Positions 57,501 to 64,000 of a DNA stretch of 64,000 nt are shown piece by piece. Numbering within the stretch: the first letter of the stretch is position 1; the number at the start of each line of letters is the position of its first letter. Position numbers and translations under genes: made by a program. The DNA comes from Chimonanthus salicifolius (taxonomy: Eukaryota > Streptophyta > Magnoliopsida > Laurales > Calycanthaceae): the NCBI GenBank assembly GCA_013350335.1, contig CM023534.1, positions 22,835,302-22,899,301 of the forward strand, in the 5' to 3' direction. The notes below the pieces were generated by a model that was given only the letters and a program-made list of their open reading frames with translations, had not been told where the DNA came from and searched no databases.

Positions 57501-58180
57501 TCCATAGAAATAGGATACCTTGGGTGAAATTTGGAGCTTGAGATTTTAGTTCCTATATTTTCTTGTAAATTCCAATTCCATCTCTCCATTAGAACTCTAT
57601 ATAAAGAGTAGAGGGGCATCCACAAGGCAAGAGGATGCAATTCTTTTCCGTTCATCATCTTTCACATTATGCGAATTGCGATATGTGTCTCCTCTATTGC
57701 AATCAATAATTATCCAATTGTCTCTACTACATGGTCTCTTGATGTTAGTTGCAAATCCTTGTGCAATAGCAAACTTCTTAATATGTTTTATAAGATCCTC
57801 TCGATTTGGAAAATACTTTTCAACAAGCTCGTTTTCTTTATGAAATTCATCTCCAAGTATCTTATCACAATTATATGTTTGCAACTCATCATTCTCAACT
57901 AACTCCATGCCACTTGACCATTCATAAAATGAGGATGGACCAGCCTCGCTAAAATCCATAAGCCTGATTGCATAAAAAATAGAGGAAGATAACTATTTGG
58001 CACTATTTTTATCCAGAAGAGCAATTTCTTTGCTTTTTTACACATGCATTATAAAATTTTAGATAGCTAAACCAAAATTAAAAATTCATAAAAAAAAAAG
58101 GTCAAAAGATGAAATTTTTAGTGAAGAAAGATGAATTTTTTGATTGATTGTTAGAACCAAAAAATCAAGACAAAATTTTA
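54580..58180. repeat. Segmental duplication copy 3 (longest)
   Basis: Contains the whole of copy 2 (54610-56590) followed by the part shared with copy 1 (56690-58180). It lacks the two MITEs of copy 1, so it preserves their empty sites. It carries the best-preserved MULE/FAR1-like fragment. Confidence 0.8.
57597..57959 (-). pseudogene. MULE transposase / FAR1-like N-terminal domain fragment
   Basis: A 120-residue frame on the - strand (ATG 57957). After an acidic lead (SSGMELVENDELQTYN) comes the recognisable part: FPNREDLIKHIKKFAIAQGF, then IKRPCSRDNWIIIDCNRGDTYRN. This is the FAR1/MULE-type zinc-binding domain pattern (SREELxxWVxxxAxxxGFxxxIKRS...LxCxRGGxYR). It is a DNA-binding domain shared by Mutator-like transposases and the FAR1/FHY3 light-signalling factors derived from them. 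The frame ends after ASSCLVDAPL, where a second Cys motif is expected; no catalytic core follows. It is either a truncated MULE or a carried fragment. Confidence 0.5.
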
Positions 58181-59080
58181 TTGACCCATTGTTCATGTCC
58201 TGGACAAAAAATCAGGAATTTTTACTCCTAACCAAAATTTTTAATGAAGTCACCAACCTACAAAATTATTTCCTAAATTCATATACTCAAATTGTTGGCA
58301 TAATTATTTCCATAAAAATAACAAAAATTGTAAAAATAGAGGAATTTTCCCTTTCATAAACATAAAATAAGATAATAAAAAAACTGAGAATAAGGGTTTT
58401 GAAGGAGAGAAAAAGTCTACCTTGGGGTTTGGGGTTTGAGAGAGAATGAGATTGAAAGAATGGGGAGCTTGAGCATCGACCGAGACTTGGGAGTAGAGAT
58501 AGCAAGCTAGAGAGCGTCGGTCAAGACTCGGAAGTGGAGATCTTCAACAGTGGTTGAGATTCGAGTTTGGCACTGTCGAGAGATGACAGATCACTACTGC
58601 CTTGATGGTCTGATGATCACCACTGTCACAATCGAGAGTGGAGACGAGGATCTGCGATTGAGAGATCTCCAAGCATAGAGAGAGAGAGAGAGGTGGAGAC
58701 GATGGAGAGAACGAGGATGAAGATCTGCCATTGAGTGTTCTCCGAGCAGAGAGAGAGAGGGAGGGAGAGATGAAGGATGAGAGAGAGTGAGCTAGAGAGC
58801 GTCGGTCGAGACTCGGTCGCGGAGAGCTTGAGCGTCGGTCGAGACTCGGGATTGGCACTGCCGAGAGATGACATATCATTGCTGCTGTGATGGAATGAGG
58901 ATCGCCATTTTGCAACTGAAAGTGGAGACAAGGATCTGCAATTGAGAGTTCTCCAAGCATAGAGAGAGAAAGAGGGAGAGAGAGGTGGAGACGATGGGGA
59001 GAATGAAGACGAGAATCTACGATTGAGAGTTCTCTGAGCAGAGGGAGAAAAAGGGAAGGAAAAGATGAAAGACGAGAGGC
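58181..59080. repeat. GA-rich region with ~285 bp tandem duplication
   Basis: GGCACTGTCGAGAGATGACA at 58570 recurs as GGCACTGCCGAGAGATGACA at 58855, with the following GGATCTGC..TTGAGAG, CTCCAAGCATAGAGAGAG and GGTGGAGACGATGG blocks also repeated. AG dinucleotide runs occur at 58675-58695 and elsewhere. The Ser-rich open frames on the other strand come from this composition and are not a gene. Confidence 0.7.
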
Positions 59081-59084
59081 AATG

Positions 59085-59266
59085 TGATAGAATCCCTCCA
59101 AATTTAGATTTTGAATTTAATTTTGCTTTATCTTTATCTCCATTTTGAATTTTCTATTATCTTGTTATTTGAATTTTCCTTATCTATATGTATTAGACTT
59201 TGTTTATAAAAAAATGAAATGGGTTCTCTCATCTGTGAGAGACACCAAACAATATTGTTCTTCACA
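59085..59266 (+). repeat. 5' LTR of TRIM-like element
   Basis: 182 bases with a TTTATAAAAAAATG TATA-like motif near 59200; matches 59820-60007 with scattered differences. Confidence 0.7.
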
Positions 59267-59819
59267 TGGTGTGGAGCCTAAATACGATCCTACTGAGCCA
59301 GCCTTCATTCATCATGATTTTTCTCTCCCTTTGTCGGAGGAGATAATCACCGGCAGAGGAGGACATCTCATTCACTAATCCCTCCCATCTCATCCTTGTA
59401 CTAAAAAAAAAAACCACAACACCCATTTTGCGGTGAGGACACCACCACAACCGGTGTTGGTTTTGTCCCTATTCTTCTTCTCATTCAACACAATTCAGTG
59501 TTCCAGTGGAGCACGTTTTAAGTATGCTTTCTCTTCATTCGATGACCTGCAGCTCACGATTTAGGGTGCTCCAGATTGACCCCATCATCGTAGTCAATTA
59601 GTGTGCTGCCTATTCAATGAATCTTCGCAACCAGTCATTACGCTGGCATTTCAATTCATCTCTGCAGTCAATCAGTGTGCTACTAGTTCATCTAGCTATC
59701 GCAACCAGTCAGTGCATTGTCAATTCATCTCTAGACAGTTAGTGTGCCATTTTTCATCTGTTATTCCTACAGTTTCTAAGCTTAGCGTTATTCCATATAT
59801 GCTACAGCTTGCGGGGGCA

Positions 59820-60007
59820 TGATAGAATCCCTCCAGATTTAGATTTAGAATTTAATTTTGCTTTATATTTATCTGCATTTTGAATTTTCCATTATCTTGC
59901 TATTTGAATTTTCTTTATCTATATATATATATATTAGACTTTGACTATAAATAAATGAAATGAGCTCTCTCCTTTGTGAAACACACCGAACAATATTATT
60001 CTTCACA
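59820..60007 (+). repeat. 3' LTR of TRIM-like element
   Basis: 188 bases; differs from the 5' copy mainly by substitutions and an expanded TATATATA run at about 59921. Confidence 0.7.
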
Positions 60008-60009
60008 TA

Positions 60010-60958
60010 GTGAGATAGCTAAGAGACGCAGGAAGAGAGAGAGAGTGGAAGACGCAGGAAAAGAGAGAGAGGTGGAGGACTTTCCCTTACTACTCCATGG
60101 GAAAAGCGGAAAACAGGAAACATTGCGAAAGAGGGACGAAACATGGAACCAGAATGAGGGAGTGTGAAAGTGAGGTATTAAGTTCGGGTAAAATTGGAAT
60201 TTTAAGTAAAAATTAGAATATGGTGTTCTTTCAGAAAAAAGCCCGGTGTAAGAATCAATTCCTTTTACTAATCCTCTATTTTTCTAACTCCTTCAAGGCA
60301 ACATGGTATCAGTGAATTTCATGAGGGTAAATCAACATTTTTATGCGATTTCTAATATAAGTGTCATAAAAATGAGTCATATGCAAATATAGAACCATGA
60401 AATTTAGGGAGGGAAATTTCTTCATTTTGTTTTCATGCATGCATTCTTTGATGAGAAATGATACTAGTGGTGGTTTCTGCTTGGCTTAAATGCTCAAGTG
60501 CTCTAATAATTAAAATTAACAACGTGACCAAACCTATGATAAAAATACATAGATGGTTGAATAGTTAATTATGAAGACTACCAAATTATTTAAAATAGTG
60601 TCCATCATCTTAGCCCTTAAATTATTAAGATTATAATAAAACTATTAAATAAATATTTGTACTTATATTATTCAATTCAACAACGAAGATGTTTTAAATA
60701 AACCTAAATTTAGATTGGAAATAAATTTAAATAAAATTGAGTGACTTGATTCTAATAGAAATGAGCCTCTCACCAGACCTTTAAACCCAGTGGCCTTCCT
60801 AGGGCATTTTGTAGATTCCCCCTTTGTACTAAATTATATGGAATTCTGGTGTAGATAGCTTTATATATGTCGTAATTTCACTGTACAATTAAGGTCTATC
60901 AAACAGTGCCTTGGGTAAGGCTTGCGCTTATTTTAGCCATGAGCTTTTCTGTTGATAA

Positions 60959-60990
<32 letters not shown>
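60010..60990. other. Intergenic with copia-like primer-binding site and TA microsatellite
   Basis: TGGTATCAG at 60304 follows CCTTCAAGGCAACA, which looks like an LTR end plus initiator-Met primer-binding site of a copia-type remnant; its left end is not visible. A TA run occupies about 60959-60993. No gene is recognised. Confidence 0.35.
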
Positions 60991-60994
<4 letters not shown>

Positions 60995-60996
<2 letters not shown>

Positions 60997-62640
60997 GCAT
61001 CACATACAGACACCCAATTTTTCTACCTCTACACAACCGTTTTTCAGATTTTCGTGGCAAATTACCATTTTACCCCCACGTTTTCATTCATTCGAATGAA
61101 CTGCCAATTCATTTTGGCATTCATTCGAATAAATGCCCAAGTGTTAATTTAATTCATTCGAATGAATGGGCTGAACAGTAACACGGAATACTGCTCAGCC
61201 CTATTCATTCGAATGAACAAATAGTTTCAACTATACATTCGAATGAACATAGTTTCAACTATACATTAGAATGAATGGGCCTCATTCATTTGAATGATTG
61301 CTATAGTAGTAGCATTATTTAAATAATAAAATTTATTTTTAAAACTTTAAAGTTATTTTTTGAGCAGTGTGTATTTTCAAAATTTTTCAAATTAAATATC
61401 CAGACTAATTACGATAATCTAATAAAAATACTTTAAAACTTCAATGTCTTTTGACACTCCTAAATATTTAAAACACAATATTTTACAAATAAGGGTATCC
61501 CTAGGCTGTGCCAAAAACACATTTGGAAGTGTCAAAAGACCTTAAAGTCTTAAAGTATTTTTATCAGGTTATCGTAATTAGTCCGGATATTCAATTTGAG
61601 AAATTTTAGAAATACAGAGTACTTAAAAAATAACTGTCTATGTTTTAGAGAATATTTTATTATACATTTGAATGAATGAGATTCATCCATTTGAACAAAC
61701 ATAATCTCAAGTATACATTCGAATGAATGGGCCTCATTCATTGGAATGATTGCTACAGTAGTAGCATTATTTAAATAATAAAATTTATTTTTAAAACTTT
61801 AAAGTTATTTTTTGACTAGTGTGTATTTTCAAAATTTCTCAAATTAAATATCCAGACTAATTACGATAATTTGATAAAAATACTTTAAGATTTCGAGGTC
61901 TTTTGACACTCCTAACTATTAACAAATAATTGTCGATGTTGCCGATGCTATAATAAAATATTCTTTAAAACATAGACAGTTATTTTTTAAGCACTGTGTA
62001 TTTCTAAAATTTCTCAAATTGAATATCCGGACTAATTACGATAACCTGATAAAAATACTTTAAAACTTCAAGGTCTTTTGACACTTCCAAATGTGTTTTC
62101 AACATAGCCTAGGGATACCTTTATTTGTAAAATACTATGTTTTAAATATTTAGGAGTGTCAAAAGACCTTAAAGTCTTAAAGTATTTTTATCAGATTATC
62201 GTAATTAGTCCGGATATTTAATTTGAGAAATTTTGAAAATACACACTGCTCAAAAAATAACTTTAAAGTTTTAAAAATAAATTTTATTATTTAAATAATG
62301 CTACTACTGTAGCAATCATTCGAATGAATGAGGCCCATTCATTCGAATATATAGTTGAAACTATGTTTATTCGAATGAATGAAGCCCATTCATTCGAATG
62401 TATAGTTGAAACTATTTATTCATTCGAATGAATGGGGCTGAACAGTATTCCATGTTATTGTTCAGCCCATTCATTCGAATGAATTGAAATAATACTTGAG
62501 CATTCATTCTAATGAATGTCAAAATGAACTGGCAGTTCATTCGAATGAATGAAAACGTTGGGGTAAAATGGTAATTTGCCACGAAAATCTGAAAACGGGT
62601 GTGTAGAGGCAGAAAAATCAGGTGTCTGTATGTGGCGCCT
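60995..62640. mobile_element. 1.65 kb fold-back element of nested palindromes
   Basis: The left arm (60995 to about 61665) is the inverted complement of the right arm (about 61950-62640) over nearly its full length. The ends are AGGCATCACATACAGACACC and GGTGTCTGTATGTGGCGCCT. Each arm contains several CATTCATTCGAATGAATG palindromes, a CTACAGTAGTAG palindrome, AGCATTATTTAAATAATA, and a 290-base palindromic module with AATTACGATAA..GTCTTTTGACACTCC. The centre (61666-61950) holds a third partial copy of the arm. TA repeats flank both ends, which fits insertion in a TA microsatellite or a TA target duplication. No protein is encoded, so it is non-autonomous. Confidence 0.85.
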
Positions 62641-62759
62641 ATATATATATACTATGTGTGAATATGTGTGGTAGTGGGTCAGTCTTAAATAGATCATGTC
62701 CCAAATATCCACTCGAATGGACGTCGTCCAGTGCTGTGGCACTAGAAACTACCCCTCTC
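62641..62759. other. Short spacer, nothing recognised
   Basis: Begins with a short TA run adjoining the fold-back element. No other feature. Confidence 0.4.
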
Positions 62760-63652
62760 GTACACTTGGTTCAAGGGGAAGTCCTACATTGCAGTTAGTC
62801 ATCTTTAGGTCCAAAGACAAATGGATTTGAATTCTCAAATGGCCAACTTTTTGTAAAAGATGGCCAAAAGTTGTAAATCATAAAGATCTTAATCCTTTGA
62901 TGTTTCCCCTTTTCCTTTTAAAGGGATTAAAAGATAAGCTTGAAACCACTAAAGCATCTCAAAAGAAGTGAGGGTCCTGACAATAATGCAGCAACGAAGA
63001 AGGGAGTCCTAAAAGAGGAAACTTCTTCTTTCTTTTCCAACGAAACCCCAATGGGGATTACCGTTTTTACAGCTTTCTTTTAATTTTTATTTCCTTTCAT
63101 TATTATTTTTATTTTTGTTTGATTTTCTTTTCTATTTTCATTTGGGTTGAATGTGTATATAAAACCCTCAATTAGAGAATGTAATAGATAGATTTTGATA
63201 ATGAATTGATTTTGGATTTATCTTATTTATCTTCTACTTTCCAAGTAGATTTCGGTTCTCACTCATGGATTTGAACTTTTTTCCATCCGATGGGAATCGA
63301 TGGTGTTCTTCTCTTCTTCCTCTTTGGGTCTTGCTGCCATAGACATTTGAAGCTTCCCAAATCCTTTTTCTTTCCATTATTAATTCACACCAATTCATGA
63401 CTATCATTTAGCCCTTCTAATCACTTCAAATTAAAGCCTTCCACCAACCATCCTGCTTTGACCTTACCAACAACAGTCCTTTAACCCATTTATGTATTTA
63501 TCTCAATTAAATAATTCCACACCATTCAATAATCTCGCATAATTCTATTTATTTACCCGTCTAATCGAGTCACCTTTAAAACCCGATCCTACTCTATTTA
63601 TTTACCTGTCTAATCGAGTCACTTTTAAAACCCGATCCTATCCGCTGCATCA
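62760..63652 (+). repeat. LTR related to LTR F (right half clear)
   Basis: The part 63240-63652 parallels 50770-51569: TTCTTCTCTTCTTCCTCTTTGGG, CTTGCTGCCATAG, GAAGCTTCCC and the end CCCGATCCTATCCGCTGCATCA. A TATA box (TATATAAAA, 63156-63164) fits an LTR promoter. The left boundary is a guess. A 49-base unit with TTTACCCGTCTAATCGAGTC is tandemly duplicated at 63545-63642. Probably a solo LTR. Confidence 0.55.
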
Positions 63653-64000
63653 CTTAAGGATTATACAATTTTCCAAATGTGGCCCATGTGAGACTAAGCT
63701 TTACTGCTTTCTTGAGGTAGAACTCACTCTTAGATTTTGAGATAAGGGTGTCTCAAGTGTTATATGAAGTCATTGATTTCTTGAATTAACCGATGTGGGA
63801 CTTTTGTCACTTCACACCCACACACATGCGCAGTTGCGCTTTGCAGTTGCTGGTGCAGACTTCAGGGCTGTCTTCACATACAGCTAGACCCTAGGACTGC
63901 ACTTGGAACCTGCTTTGATACCATATTAGAAAGCCATGACTTGATAATATTCTTTATTTTAGAACTCACTTTCAACAGCTAGCTGTGGAAAGAAGTGTGC
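63653..64000 (-). mobile_element. 5' end of a - strand copia-like element
   Basis: GCTTTGATACCATATTAGAA at about 63913-63932 is, reversed, a primer-binding site TGGTATCAAAGC adjoining an LTR end ..TTCTAATA. CCGATGTGGGACTTTTGTC at about 63789 is a motif often seen in such plant elements. The LTR would begin at 63928 and run off the right edge of the window. Confidence 0.5.

Larger units (their letters stand above)
59085..60007 (+). mobile_element. TRIM-like short LTR retrotransposon
   Basis: Two direct repeats of about 185 bases (59085-59266 and 59820-60007) with ends TGATAGAATCCCTCC and ATTCTTCACA enclose 553 bases. A degenerate primer-binding site (TGGTGTGGAGCC, compare TGGTATCAGAGCC) abuts the first repeat, and a purine tract GCGGGGGCA abuts the second. 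The interior has no coding region but has decayed copies of CAACCAGTCA..CAATTCATCTCT (59630-59740). Flanks are CAATG and TAGTG, not a clear duplication. Confidence 0.7.

Noticed and set aside
58544..59101. 185-residue Ser-rich open frame on the - strand
   Set aside because: It results from the GA-rich tandem duplication; the repeated LSIADP-like units mirror the DNA repeat, and no start context or domain is seen.
60995..62640. CRISPR-like array of repeated palindromes
   Set aside because: Spacing is irregular, arms are inverted, and the context is a plant nuclear transposon.

Overview
This is nuclear DNA from a flowering plant, almost certainly a eudicot or another non-grass angiosperm. The signs are AT-rich intergenic sequence, long Ty3/gypsy LTR retrotransposons with a chromodomain, plant tRNA primer-binding sites (initiator Met and Asp), hAT and MULE relics with their small non-autonomous derivatives, and one intact plant-specific DUF247 gene. 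I cannot name the species. Nearly everything is transposon sequence at several stages of decay, so most open frames are fragments.

Layout. 1-540: signal-peptide exon of a germin-like protein, then nothing more of that gene. 1.87-7.83 kb: decayed gypsy element on the + strand, split between gag and protease by a 3.8 kb hAT transposon with a - strand transposase. 9.4-10.2 kb: palindromic fold-back repeat. 10.56-11.56 kb: LTR end and tRNA-Asp primer-binding site of an Athila/Tat-like element. 12.4-34.74 kb: a nest. A - strand LINE 3' end is split by LTR element A (- strand, 12781-34120, target duplication CCAAG). One LTR of A is split by chromovirus B (+ strand, 16869-33349). B's integrase is split by solo LTR C (23977-26545) and its 3' LTR by LTR-type insertion D (28069-31375, duplication GGTCT), which holds a possible host-gene fragment.

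35.4-37.1 kb: DUF247 gene on the - strand, the only gene that looks functional. 40.8-43.7 and 52.2-58.2 kb: three diverged copies of one duplicated segment, one carrying a MULE/FAR1-like fragment. Unoccupied copies show exactly where two small hAT-type MITEs entered another copy. 44.8-51.6 kb: two LTRs of one family facing each other, a - strand gypsy pol, and the 3' end of a different + strand element with its LTR. 59.1-60.0 kb: short TRIM-like LTR element. 61.0-62.6 kb: 1.65 kb fold-back element built from palindromic modules. 62.8-64.0 kb: another LTR copy and a copia-type primer-binding site on the - strand.

The most striking content is structural: the insertion order can be read from target-site duplications and paralogous empty sites, and a fold-back family made of nested palindromes recurs at several places. 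No tRNA, rRNA or CRISPR array was seen. Ends of elements lacking a visible duplication are approximate.
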